Shown: in pieces, positions 7,034 through 14,658 of the stretch
Numbering within the stretch: the first letter of the stretch is position 1
Layout: each line of letters starts with the position of its first letter
Assembly (NCBI GenBank): GCA_050118555.1
Contig: JASFKQ010000041.1
Span: 1-22,017, forward strand
From: CALKKN01 sp050118555
Lineage (GTDB): Bacteria > Pseudomonadota > Gammaproteobacteria > Xanthomonadales > SZUA-36
Length of the DNA: 22,017 bases
Direction: 5' to 3'
Made by a program: the position numbers and the translations under genes
The notes under the pieces: model-generated
Told to the model about the DNA's origin: nothing
Database searches by the model: none
What the model saw: the letters and a program-made list of their open reading frames with translations, nothing else

Positions 7034-7561
7034 ATGAGCATCAGCGAAGCCCGGCTGGAACAGGCCCTGTCGAAACTCGAAATCCAGGAAACGCTGATGC
7101 GCTACGGGCGAGGCGTGGACCGGGCGGACGAAGCGCTTCTCAAGTCCTGTTACCACGAGGATGCCATCGAGGAGCACGGCAGCACTTATGCCGGCCCGGC
7201 GCATTCCTATATCGAGGGCGCGGTCGGCCGTATCCGCCAGATGGGGACGATGGCGCACTATATCTGCAACGTGCACATCGATCTTCAGGGTGACCTGGCC
7301 TATGTCGAGGCTTACGTGCTGACGTTCGTGCGGTTCACCCGCGACGGCGAGGACTGGGATACCCTGACCGGTGGGCGCATCTGCGACCGATTCGAACGCC
7401 GTGACGGCGCATGGAGGATCGCCCATCGCAAGATGGTTTTCGACTGGAACCGGGATGCGCCGAGTCGTGAAGGCTGGTGCCTGGGCATGTTCAAGCCCGA
7501 CGATCCCAGGATGAACTTCGGCGTCAAAAGTCCCGACGACCTAAGCTATCAGCGCTTCTAG
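7034..7561 (+). CDS. SnoaL_4-type NTF2-fold protein
   Basis: 175 aa from the ATG at 7034, which is preferred over an in-frame ATG at 7019 because GGAGA (7021-7025) sits 8 bases before it. The sequence fits the longer NTF2/SnoaL_4 branch that includes scytalone-dehydratase-like and ring-hydroxylating-dioxygenase small-subunit-like proteins. Features: the N-terminal helix IQETLMRYGRGVDRADEALL, CYHEDAIEEHG (39-49), MAHYICNVHID (73-83) with pocket histidines, and the closing strands CDRFERRDGAWRIAHRKMVF followed by DWNRD. Such proteins often dehydrate or isomerise small hydrophobic or aromatic molecules, but some are non-catalytic. It is transcribed alone, away from the acyl-CoA dehydrogenase operon, and its last 21 bases overlap the end of the convergent NTF2-fold gene. 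Function is unassigned. Confidence 0.87.
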   Translation: MSISEARLEQALSKLEIQETLMRYGRGVDRADEALLKSCYHEDAIEEHGSTYAGPAHSYIEGAVGRIRQMGTMAHYICNVHIDLQGDLAYVEAYVLTFVRFTRDGEDWDTLTGGRICDRFERRDGAWRIAHRKMVFDWNRDAPSREGWCLGMFKPDDPRMNFGVKSPDDLSYQRF

Positions 7562-7954
7562 CCACTCCGGAAACGTCTCTCCCGCCCTGGCCTTGGCAAT
7601 CAGGCCGGTATCCACGTAGTCGCGCCAGCGGCGGACCTTGCCGTCGCGGAACTCGAAAATGCCCATGTACGGGGTTCGTATCCTGCGACCCTGGGCGTCG
7701 ACATAGTCGTCGATGCCTTCCACCAGCAGCCGGTCGCCGTTGCTGGCGTGGTTGACGATGCGCCAGCGGATGTCGGTCTGTCCGCGCCCGAATTTCTCCA
7801 GGAATCGTCTGACCCAGTCCTTGCCGATCAGCGGCCGCTCGCCCACGAGATAGTGGTACTCCACGTCCTCGGCCAGGTGCGACAGGACGCCGTCGATGTC
7901 TCCCCGCTTCCAGGCCTCGATGATGCGGTTCACGATTTCGATGTGTGTTGCCAT
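7541..7954 (-). CDS. Limonene-1,2-epoxide-hydrolase-like NTF2-fold protein (copy B)
   Basis: 137 aa from ATG at 7954. An in-frame ORF extends further upstream to 8098, but that part runs through the motif-bearing promoter region and is unlikely to be coding. GGAGG lies 12 bases before the ATG, a little distant. The protein is a paralogue of the one at 5304-5675 (shared RPLIGKDWVR, PYMGIFEFRDGK, WRDY). The late aspartate is kept (D112 in WRDYV). The Arg-x-Asp pair of limonene epoxide hydrolase reads Gly80-Ile-Asp82, so the aspartate is kept but the arginine is lost. A C-terminal tail (about residues 118-137) extends beyond copy A. It is divergent from the feruloyl-CoA-synthase-like operon across motif copy 3 and converges with a 21-base overlap on the SnoaL_4-type gene. 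Likely a hydrolase or isomerase of a pathway intermediate; substrate unknown. Confidence 0.85.
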   Translation of the reverse strand: MATHIEIVNRIIEAWKRGDIDGVLSHLAEDVEYHYLVGERPLIGKDWVRRFLEKFGRGQTDIRWRIVNHASNGDRLLVEGIDDYVDAQGRRIRTPYMGIFEFRDGKVRRWRDYVDTGLIAKARAGETFPEWLEALIA

Positions 7955-8062
7955 TGCAGTGTTGTACCTCCGTTCCGGAAGGTGGACAGACCCGGGCGGA
8001 TCCGGCCGGGTGGCGCACCGCTTCACCTTCTCGCGGCTTGCCAAGTGAAAGACGTGCTGGTA

Positions 8063-8080
8063 ACTTTCACAAATAGACTT
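8063..8080. promoter_or_regulatory. Shared 18-bp motif, copy 3
   Basis: Reads ACTTTCACAAATAGACTT on the + strand, in the 223-base gap between the divergent genes starting at 7954 (-) and 8178 (+). All nine invariant positions are kept. The ACTT at each end forms a direct repeat with a 14-base period, also seen exactly in copy 4. No other feature was recognised in this gap apart from the overlapping promoter. Confidence 0.65.
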
Positions 8081-8093
8081 ACTCGGGTAGACT
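8065..8093 (+). promoter_or_regulatory. Candidate promoter for the 8178-14658 operon
   Basis: TTTCAC (8065-8070) and TAGACT (8088-8093) are exactly 17 bases apart. The -35 box lies in motif copy 3. A start near base 8100 would give a leader of about 78 bases to the ATG at 8178. Predicted from consensus and spacing only. Confidence 0.38.
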
Positions 8094-8177
8094 TGCACGG
8101 GGCAAGGCCGAAGTCAATGTGCAGGCTTCGCGACCCCGCTGCTGCAAACAACCTCCCGCGAGCCGCAAAGAGAGCAT

Positions 8178-10052
8178 ATGAAGGACGTTCCGCAAGCCAC
8201 CGCCAGCGCACCGGTCAGCCCGCCACCCGGGCAACTGCCCGATGTACGGCTCGACACGCGGACGGAGCCGGACGGGACCGTCCACCTGCGCTGCGCCGAT
8301 CCCCTGCAACCTTTTGACCCCATCGTCCTGAACCATCTCGAAAGGCATGCAGAAGCCACGCCGGACCGGGCGATCTACGCTCAGCGGAGGCGGGAAGGCG
8401 ATGGCAGCCTCGGCGACTGGCAACACCTGACCTTCGCCGACGCGCGACGGCAGGTGCTCTCGATCGGGCAGTGGCTTGTGGACCAGGGCCTGGGCCCCCG
8501 CGACACGGTGCTGATCCTTTCAGGCAACTCGATAGCCCACGCCCTTCTGCGCCTGGGCTGCCTGGCCGCGGGTGTCGCGGCCTGCCCGACCAGCGTCAAC
8601 TACGCCCTGATGGGCGGTGGGTACGAGCGGCTGAGGCACGTGTTGGAGCGGGTCGAACCCAGGGTCGTATTCGCCGAGGACACCCCCCGCTATGCCGCGG
8701 CGCTGGCCGCCATCGACGATCCCGGGCGGACCACGGTGACCCGCGACCCGGCGGCGCTCGACGTGCCTGCCGTGGCCTGGTCCGACCTGTCCCAACACCC
8801 CGCCGGGAAAGGCATTCGCGAACGACTGGCGTCCGCCGACCCGGACGAGCACGCGGCCTACGTGCTGACCTCGGGCTCTACCGGCATGCCCAAGGCGGTG
8901 ATCCAGACGCAGCGCATGCTTTCGACCAATCTCTTCCAGGCCTACCAGATGCTGGGCGGCATGTCCGGCTGGAACGACGTCATGCTCGACTGGCTGCCGT
9001 GGAGCCACGTGTCCGGCGCCTTCAACCTGCTGGCCGCGGCGGTTTTCGGTGGTACGCTCTACATCGACGAGGGCAAGCCGGCCCCCGGCCTGTTCGCCGA
9101 AACGTTACGCAACCTGCGCGAAATATCGGTGCCCTATTTCTGCAATGTCCCCGCAGGCTTCGCGATGCTTATCGACGAACTGGAGACCGACGAAGCGCTG
9201 CAGCAGCGCTTCTTCCAAAAGCTGCGGATGGTGCTCTACGGCGGGGCCGGATTGCCCCAGCCGCTGCTGGACCGGCTACAGAAGATGGCCATGCGCCAGA
9301 CCGGGCGCCGGGTTTTCATGACCACGGGATACGGCGCGACCGAGACAGCGTCGGGGTGCATGGCGATCTACTTCGATACGGACAAGGTCGGCATTGGTCT
9401 GCCACTGCCCGGGCTGGACGTGAAACTCGTTCCGTACGGCGACCGGTACGAAATCCGGCTGAAGGGTGACAACGTGATGCCGGGCTACCTGGACGATCCC
9501 GCGGCCACGGCGGCCGCCTTCGACGACGAGGGCTACTACCGTACCGGCGATGCGGCGCGATTCCACGACCCGGGTGTGATGGAAAAGGGATTGCACTTCG
9601 CGGGGCGGCTTGCAGAGGAATTCAAGCTCGGCACCGGCACCTGGATTTACGCCGGCCAGGTGCGCGCGGGCGTCATCGATGCTCTGGCCCCGGCCATCAC
9701 CGACCTTCTCCTGTGCGGCCTGGGCCGCGATTACCTGGCGGTTCTGGGCGTTCCCAGCCTGGCCGGGTTGCGGGAGATCGCCGGCAAGCCCGGGGCGCCG
9801 ATCGGCGAACTCGTCGCCGATGAGAACGTCTTGCGGCACCTTCGCGTGGCGCTGGAGACCTGGAACGCCGCCAACCCGGGCAGCAGCACCGTCATCCGGC
9901 GCTTTGCGTTCATGCAGGACCCGCCCAGCGCAGACCGCCACGAATTGTCGGACAAGGGCACGGTGAACCAGTTGCTCGCCGCGGAGAACCGGCCGCAGGA
10001 GATCGAGGCGCTCTATGCAGCGGAGCCCGGCCCCGATGTGATCTGCACCTGA
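8178..10052 (+). CDS. Feruloyl-CoA synthase-like AMP-forming ligase
   Basis: 624 aa, the size of feruloyl-CoA synthases, which activate hydroxycinnamic acids to CoA esters. Seen: a long N-terminal extension, a phosphate loop TSGSTGMPK (231-239), GYGATET (384-390), YRTGDAARF (454-462), and the subgroup-typical GRLAEEFKLGTGTW (476-489). The C-terminal catalytic-lysine region reads HELSDKGTVNQ (588-598, K593), which is closer to the feruloyl-CoA synthase SDKG-x-x-NQ pattern than to ordinary acyl-CoA ligases. A purine-rich AAAGAGAG precedes the ATG. It leads a five-gene operon with an SDR, a DUF1295 protein, a carotenoid oxygenase and a WS/DGAT. No enoyl-CoA hydratase/aldolase or vanillin dehydrogenase, the usual partners in ferulate degradation, lies in the window, so the real substrate may be another bulky unsaturated or aromatic acid. 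Confidence 0.88.
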   Translation: MKDVPQATASAPVSPPPGQLPDVRLDTRTEPDGTVHLRCADPLQPFDPIVLNHLERHAEATPDRAIYAQRRREGDGSLGDWQHLTFADARRQVLSIGQWLVDQGLGPRDTVLILSGNSIAHALLRLGCLAAGVAACPTSVNYALMGGGYERLRHVLERVEPRVVFAEDTPRYAAALAAIDDPGRTTVTRDPAALDVPAVAWSDLSQHPAGKGIRERLASADPDEHAAYVLTSGSTGMPKAVIQTQRMLSTNLFQAYQMLGGMSGWNDVMLDWLPWSHVSGAFNLLAAAVFGGTLYIDEGKPAPGLFAETLRNLREISVPYFCNVPAGFAMLIDELETDEALQQRFFQKLRMVLYGGAGLPQPLLDRLQKMAMRQTGRRVFMTTGYGATETASGCMAIYFDTDKVGIGLPLPGLDVKLVPYGDRYEIRLKGDNVMPGYLDDPAATAAAFDDEGYYRTGDAARFHDPGVMEKGLHFAGRLAEEFKLGTGTWIYAGQVRAGVIDALAPAITDLLLCGLGRDYLAVLGVPSLAGLREIAGKPGAPIGELVADENVLRHLRVALETWNAANPGSSTVIRRFAFMQDPPSADRHELSDKGTVNQLLAAENRPQEIEALYAAEPGPDVICT

Positions 10053-10101
10053 GCCGGAATGCCGGGGGCGACACTTTGAGAACCGACCAGGAGATTCGAG
10101 G

Positions 10102-10860
10102 ATGAAAATAGCCGGAACCACCGCCATCGTCACGGGTGGCAATCGCGGCATCGGGGAGGCATTCGTGCGCTGCCTTCTGGAAGCCGGGGCGGCCCGTGTC
10201 TACGTGGGGACCCGCCGGCTCGAAGGCGCCGCCCATCTCGTCGAGGCCTATCCCGACCGTGCCGTGCCCGTGGAACTCGATGTCACCGACGAGGACCAGG
10301 TGGTGGCCGCGGCCGCGGCCTGTGGGGACACCTCCATCGTCATCAACAACGCCGGTGTGCATCTCGACCAGACACTGCTCGGGGCGCCCGACATGACGGC
10401 GGCGCGGGAAGAAATGGACGTGAATTACTTCGGCACGCTGTCGATGTGCCGCCGGTTCGCTCCGGTTCTGGCGAGCAACGGCGGTGGCGCGATCGTCAAC
10501 GTGTTGTCCGCCGCCGCCATCGTCCCCGTGCCGAACATGGGCGGTTATTCGCCATCCAAGTTCGCCACCCGCGCCTTGACCACCAACGTGCGCGCGGAAC
10601 TGGCGGAGCAGGGAACCCAGGTCAGCTGCCTGATCGTCGGTTCGGTGGACACGCGGATGGCCTCTCACGTGGAAGGGCGGAAAGAACCCCCGGAAACCGT
10701 GGCCCGCGCGGGCCTGAAGGCCATCGAACACAACATCCCGGAAGTGGATACGGATGCCTTCGCGATCGGCGTCCGCGCCGCGCTGGCCCGCGATCCCGGA
10801 CGGATGGAGCGGCAGATGGCCGCGCTGCTGAAAGCCGGCACCTTGTCCACCGGACGATGA
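10102..10860 (+). CDS. Short-chain dehydrogenase/reductase (SDR), classical type
   Basis: 252 aa, standard for a classical SDR. It would oxidise or reduce an alcohol/carbonyl with NAD(P)H. Seen: the nucleotide-binding TGGNRGIG (11-18), NNAG (82-85), the catalytic serine in NVLSAAA (about S136) and YSPSK (Y149, K153). A basic pair in GTRRL (36-40) at the end of the second strand suggests NADP(H) preference (inference). AGGAG lies 9 bases before the ATG. It is 49 bases downstream of the feruloyl-CoA-synthase-like ligase and 22 bases upstream of the DUF1295 gene. Its substrate may be an aldehyde or alcohol linked to the oxygenase product (inference from operon). Confidence 0.9.
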   Translation: MKIAGTTAIVTGGNRGIGEAFVRCLLEAGAARVYVGTRRLEGAAHLVEAYPDRAVPVELDVTDEDQVVAAAAACGDTSIVINNAGVHLDQTLLGAPDMTAAREEMDVNYFGTLSMCRRFAPVLASNGGGAIVNVLSAAAIVPVPNMGGYSPSKFATRALTTNVRAELAEQGTQVSCLIVGSVDTRMASHVEGRKEPPETVARAGLKAIEHNIPEVDTDAFAIGVRAALARDPGRMERQMAALLKAGTLSTGR

Positions 10861-10882
10861 GTGGAAAACCGGAGCCCGCACC

Positions 10883-11698
10883 ATGAATGAAGTCGCCCAG
10901 GTACTGATCTCCAATTTTGCCATCCTGATGGGGTGCATGATCCTGCTCTGGCTGCTCAGCATTCCTCTGCGTGATGTTTCTTTCGTCGACAGCTTCTGGG
11001 CCGCGGGCTTTGTCATTGTCGCGGCCGCCACCTACGCGATGACCGGCGGCGGCACCGAGCGCAGACAGGCCCTGTTGTTGATCACCGCCGTCTGGGGTGT
11101 TCGGCTGGCCACTTACCTGTTCCTGCGCTGGCGGCGCGAGGGTCCGGACGGCCGCTATGTCGCTCTGCTGAAGAAAGCGCCCGGCAATGTGCACCTGCAC
11201 AGCCTGGGCAAGGTCTTCCTGCTGCAGGGCCCGATGCTCTGGATCGTGTCCCTGCCGGTTCAGCTCGGCCAGATCCCGTCCGAGCCCGCCGGCCTGGGCG
11301 TGCTGGGCTGGACGGGGGTGGCGCTGGCCGTGGTCGGCATTTTCTTCGAGACCGTCGGCGACCACCAGATGGCCGCGTTCAAGGCCGATCCGGCAAACCA
11401 GGGCAAAGTCATGGACCGGGGCCTGTGGCGGTACACCAGGCACCCGAATTACTTCGGCGACTGCTGTGTCTGGTGGGGGCTGTTCCTCATCGCCGCCGAA
11501 ACATCGCTGGGACCGTGGAGCGTCGTCGGGCCGCTGCTGCTGACCTGGACCCTCGTGAAATGGAGCGGCGCCGCATTGCTGGAACGCCGTCTCAAGCGCA
11601 GCCGCCCCGGGTACGAGGACTACCTGCGGCGAACCAGTTCCTTCATACCGTGGCCGCCTCGCCGTGCCGGCCAGGCGGACAAAGACCACCGCACATAG
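10883..11698 (+). CDS. DUF1295 family membrane protein (steroid 5-alpha-reductase/ICMT-like fold)
   Basis: 271 aa with several hydrophobic segments: about 11-27, 38-53, 63-82, 112-126, 138-156, 195-206 and 212-227. This is an inner-membrane protein of the DUF1295 family, related to 3-oxo-5-alpha-steroid 4-dehydrogenases and to isoprenylcysteine methyltransferases. Diagnostic segments are RDVSFVDSFW (30-39), VWGVRLATYLFLRW (70-83), ETVGDHQMAAF (156-166), GLWRYTRHPNYFGD (180-193) and the tail SRPGYEDYLRRTSSFIPWPP (240-259). The RYxRHPNYFG segment is thought to bind the nucleotide cofactor in related enzymes. A reductase acting on a conjugated enone in the membrane is a reasonable guess, not a proven function. 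Twelve bases separate it from the carotenoid oxygenase ATG, suggesting linked roles. A paralogue starts at 21786. Confidence 0.87.
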   Translation: MNEVAQVLISNFAILMGCMILLWLLSIPLRDVSFVDSFWAAGFVIVAAATYAMTGGGTERRQALLLITAVWGVRLATYLFLRWRREGPDGRYVALLKKAPGNVHLHSLGKVFLLQGPMLWIVSLPVQLGQIPSEPAGLGVLGWTGVALAVVGIFFETVGDHQMAAFKADPANQGKVMDRGLWRYTRHPNYFGDCCVWWGLFLIAAETSLGPWSVVGPLLLTWTLVKWSGAALLERRLKRSRPGYEDYLRRTSSFIPWPPRRAGQADKDHRT

Positions 11699-11710
11699 AG
11701 AGTGAACCCA

Positions 11711-13192
11711 ATGAAAGCAACGCGCGTTAACCATATCGAATCGACGATCAAGCCGAACACGCACCCGTACATGAACGGCGCCTGGACGCCCAATTACGAT
11801 GAGTACGATGCCACGGAGATGGACGTCATCGGAGAGATTCCCGGAGACATCGACGGCGTTTACGTGCGCAACACCGAAAACCCCGTGCACGAGCCGATCG
11901 GGCGCTACCATCCGTTCGAGGGCGACGGCATGATCCACGCCATCAGTTTTCGGGACGGCAAGGCCGAGTACCACAACCGCTTCGTACGCACCAAGGCATT
12001 CCTGGCTGAGCAGGAGGTGAAACACTCGCTGTGGGCCGGGCTGATGGAGCACCCGAACCGTTCGACGCGGCCCGGCTGGGGGGCGCACGAGCACCTCAAG
12101 GACGCCTCCTCCACCGATGTCATCGTGCACGCGGGGCGCATTCTCTCGACGTACTACCAGTGCGGCGACGGCTACCGGCTCGATCCCTATACGCTCGAAC
12201 AGTACGGCACCGAGTCCTGGGTGCCGCTCGACGGTATCTCGGCGCACCCGAAGCTGGACGAGCGGACGGGTGAATTGCTGTTCTTCAACTATTCCAAGCA
12301 CGCACCCTACATGCACTACGGTGTGGTTGGCCCGGACAACCGCCTCACGCACTATGTCCCGATCGATATCCCGGGGCCGCGCTTGCCCCACGACATCGCA
12401 TTCTCGGAGCACTACACGGTCCTCAACGATCTCCCGGTTTTCTGGGACCCGGAACTGCTCAAGAAAGACATCCATGCCACCCGCTTTTACCGCGATATCC
12501 CCTCTCGTTTCGGCATTCTGCCGCGCTACGGCGACCCTTCCTCGATCAAGTGGTTCGAGGCCGAGCCGACGTACGTGCTGCATTGGCTGAACGCCTGGGA
12601 AGATGGCGACGAGGTCGTGCTGGACGGTTACTTCCAGGAAAACCCCGTGCCCGGGCGCTACGAAGGCGCGCCGCCCGAGCTGGAGCGGATGATGGCGTTC
12701 CTCGACCAGAGCCTGCTCAAGCCCAAACTGCACCGCTGGCGCTTCAACCTGAAAACCGGCCAGACTACCGAGCAGCACCTGGACGATGAAATCCTGGAGT
12801 TCGGCACCATCAACCAGCGCGTCGCAGGCACGCACAACCGATATTGCTACAGCGCCATCTCCAAGCCAGGCTGGTTCCTGTTCACCGGGCTCGCCAAGCA
12901 CGACCTGGAATCCGGCCGCAGCTGGTCCGTCGGCCTGGGCCCCGAACGTTACGGCAGCGAACCCGGCTTTGCGCCGCGCGTCGGCGCCGCGGAGGAGGAC
13001 GATGGTTACCTCGTCACCTTCGTGACGGACATGATCGAAGACCGTTCCGAATGCGTGCTGCTTGACGCTCGTCATATCGAGGCCGGTCCCGTGTGCCGCA
13101 TCCTGTTGCCACACCGCATCAGCAGCGGCACGCACGCCACCTGGGCGCACGGCGAAGACATACGGGCGGCAGAAGCGCGCCGCGCCAGCTGA
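11711..13192 (+). CDS. Carotenoid/stilbene cleavage oxygenase (copy A)
   Basis: 493 aa from ATG at 11711, favoured over the GTG at 11702 because AGAGAG (11697-11702) is placed as ribosome binding site. The family uses a four-histidine non-haem iron centre to split a conjugated double bond of carotenoids, apocarotenoids or lignostilbene-type substrates with O2. The four ligands are visible: H179 (ISAHPKLDERTG), H227 (RLPHDIAFSEHYT), H291 (HWLNAWEDG) and H475 (SSGTHATW). Other family blocks are FEGDGMIHAI (69-78), LPVFWDPELL, KWFEAEPTYVLHWLNAW and EEDDGYLVTFV. The usual near-invariant RNGPNP block reads RNTENP here, which is unusual. The size and the lack of a targeting sequence fit bacterial cytosolic members. 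It follows the DUF1295 gene by 12 bases. The paralogue at 18321 keeps the same histidine numbering. Confidence 0.93.
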   Translation: MKATRVNHIESTIKPNTHPYMNGAWTPNYDEYDATEMDVIGEIPGDIDGVYVRNTENPVHEPIGRYHPFEGDGMIHAISFRDGKAEYHNRFVRTKAFLAEQEVKHSLWAGLMEHPNRSTRPGWGAHEHLKDASSTDVIVHAGRILSTYYQCGDGYRLDPYTLEQYGTESWVPLDGISAHPKLDERTGELLFFNYSKHAPYMHYGVVGPDNRLTHYVPIDIPGPRLPHDIAFSEHYTVLNDLPVFWDPELLKKDIHATRFYRDIPSRFGILPRYGDPSSIKWFEAEPTYVLHWLNAWEDGDEVVLDGYFQENPVPGRYEGAPPELERMMAFLDQSLLKPKLHRWRFNLKTGQTTEQHLDDEILEFGTINQRVAGTHNRYCYSAISKPGWFLFTGLAKHDLESGRSWSVGLGPERYGSEPGFAPRVGAAEEDDGYLVTFVTDMIEDRSECVLLDARHIEAGPVCRILLPHRISSGTHATWAHGEDIRAAEARRAS

Positions 13193-13245
13193 GGATCGAT
13201 AACGGCGAAGAGGGGGGCGCCGGCCACCGGTATGGGGGTCCGGCA

Positions 13246-14658
13246 ATGCGACAACTGAGCGGACAGGACGCAACCTTCCTGTACCTCGACAAGCCCGGGG
13301 CGCATCTGCAGCTCACGGGTTTGTACGTCTACGAACAACCGACCGCTGTGCGCGATCGTCTCTCGTACCGTGACATTCGCCGGCTGATCGGCGGTGCGCT
13401 CTCGGGTGTCGACCTGTTGCGCTCGAAGCTCGTGCGCCCGCTGCTGGACATCGATTTCCCCTACTGGGCGGAAGACACCGACTTCAGAATCGAGCGCCAC
13501 GTGCACCGCTACCCGGGCCCGGTTCCACGGAGTCGCCGTGACCTGTTCAAAGTCGTCTCGGCGATCGAAGCGGAGCCCCTGGACCTGGCACATTCGCCGT
13601 GGGAAATGCACGTCATCGAGCGTTTGGGCAAGATACCGGGCTTACCTGCAAACGGGTTCGCCATCGTGATGAAATACCATCACGCCGCGATCGATGGCGC
13701 CAGCGGAGCGGCGTTGGTGGACCGGTTGCACGGCGTACGCCCTGCCCCTGGGACGGGCGGCCTGTCGGTCGAGCCACGCCGTGTCCCCGGCCGCCTGGAG
13801 ATTGCCGCGCGCGCGGTCATGAACAACGGCGGCAATGCACTCGCACTGGGCCGGGCACTCACCGGGTCGGTGCCCGCGATCTGCCGCAGCCTGTGGCGAT
13901 CGGCGCCCTTCCAGAGACAAGCGGAAGCGGGGGTTCCCGACACGCGCTTCAACGGCGCCATATCCGCGCAGCGCGTGATGGACGGGATTTCCCTGTCCGT
14001 GGACCGCTTGCGGGCGGTTCGTCAGGCCGCCCCCGGGGCGACGGTGAACGACGTGCTGCTGACGATCTGCGGTGGCGCGCTGCGCCGGTGGCTGGGCCGT
14101 CGCGACGAATTGCCCGAAACGCCGCTGGTCGCGATGGTTCCGGTCAATGCCCGAGAGGGTGGCCAGGCCGATGTTTCAGGCAACCAGTTGTCCGCGCTTT
14201 TCGTGCCGATTGGCACGCATATCGACGATCCGGTGGAACGACTGAAGGCCGTGCGGGACGCGACGTCTCGCGCCAAATCGGGAGAGGATGGCTTTCCGCC
14301 CGAGCTGGCCAACGCGATATCCCGCCACATTCCCGCTTTGCCGCTGGCCGGCGCGGCACGCCTGGTCACGGGGCTCGGCCTCGGTCATCGCGGACTCAGA
14401 CTCTGCAATTGCACCATTACCAATGTGCCGCCCAACCGCCCCGGCCTCCGCCTGGGACCTGCCCGGCTCACATACATTGCCGGGTGTGGCCCGATCATCG
14501 ACGGAATGGGTTTGCTGATTTCGGTTTTCAGCGTCAACGGACAGGCGAACCTGACTTTTACCTCCTGCCCCCGGATGTTGCCAAAGCCGGAGGTTCTGGC
14601 CAGGGATGCCGGGCGCGAAATGGCGCGCCTGGAACGAAGGTTGCGCCAGGACGCGTAG
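13246..14658 (+). CDS. WS/DGAT-family acyltransferase (wax ester synthase / diacylglycerol acyltransferase)
   Basis: 470 aa from ATG at 13246, typical length; GGGGG lies about 7-8 bases before it. A further upstream in-frame start would overlap the preceding gene and lacks family similarity. The enzyme transfers an acyl group from acyl-CoA to an alcohol or diacylglycerol to form wax esters or triacylglycerol, at the membrane or lipid droplet. Seen: the family opening LSGQDATFLYLDKPGAHLQL, SPWEMHVIERL (117-127), the catalytic HHxxxDG as HHAAIDG (145-151), and the second-domain ND motif in GATVNDVLLTICGGALRRWL (264-283). It ends the operon of ligase, SDR, DUF1295 and oxygenase, 53 bases after the oxygenase. 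Its stop at 14656-14658 directly abuts the stop of the convergent PlsB-like gene. It may store surplus acyl groups or esterify an alcohol product of the pathway (inference). Confidence 0.92.
   Translation: MRQLSGQDATFLYLDKPGAHLQLTGLYVYEQPTAVRDRLSYRDIRRLIGGALSGVDLLRSKLVRPLLDIDFPYWAEDTDFRIERHVHRYPGPVPRSRRDLFKVVSAIEAEPLDLAHSPWEMHVIERLGKIPGLPANGFAIVMKYHHAAIDGASGAALVDRLHGVRPAPGTGGLSVEPRRVPGRLEIAARAVMNNGGNALALGRALTGSVPAICRSLWRSAPFQRQAEAGVPDTRFNGAISAQRVMDGISLSVDRLRAVRQAAPGATVNDVLLTICGGALRRWLGRRDELPETPLVAMVPVNAREGGQADVSGNQLSALFVPIGTHIDDPVERLKAVRDATSRAKSGEDGFPPELANAISRHIPALPLAGAARLVTGLGLGHRGLRLCNCTITNVPPNRPGLRLGPARLTYIAGCGPIIDGMGLLISVFSVNGQANLTFTSCPRMLPKPEVLARDAGREMARLERRLRQDA

Noticed and set aside
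7955..8098. N-terminal extension of the NTF2-fold gene ending at 7541
   Set aside because: The extra 48 codons cross motif copy 3 and the divergent promoter, and the paralogue at 5304-5675 begins at the equivalent of the internal Met.
10073..10090. A possible sixth copy of the shared motif (ACTTTGAGAACCGACC)
   Set aside because: It breaks at least three of the nine invariant positions and lies between co-directional genes, unlike the five accepted sites.
13093..13245. N-terminal extension of the WS/DGAT gene
   Set aside because: It would overlap the end of the oxygenase gene by 100 bases, lacks family similarity, and the Met at 13246 begins the typical family N-terminus.
10622..13273. An 883-codon open frame on the minus strand
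   Set aside because: It runs antisense through the SDR, DUF1295 and oxygenase genes, whose proteins have clear family motifs. The translation is low-complexity and rich in Arg/Val/Asp/Gly with no recognisable domain, as expected from GC-rich shadow frames.
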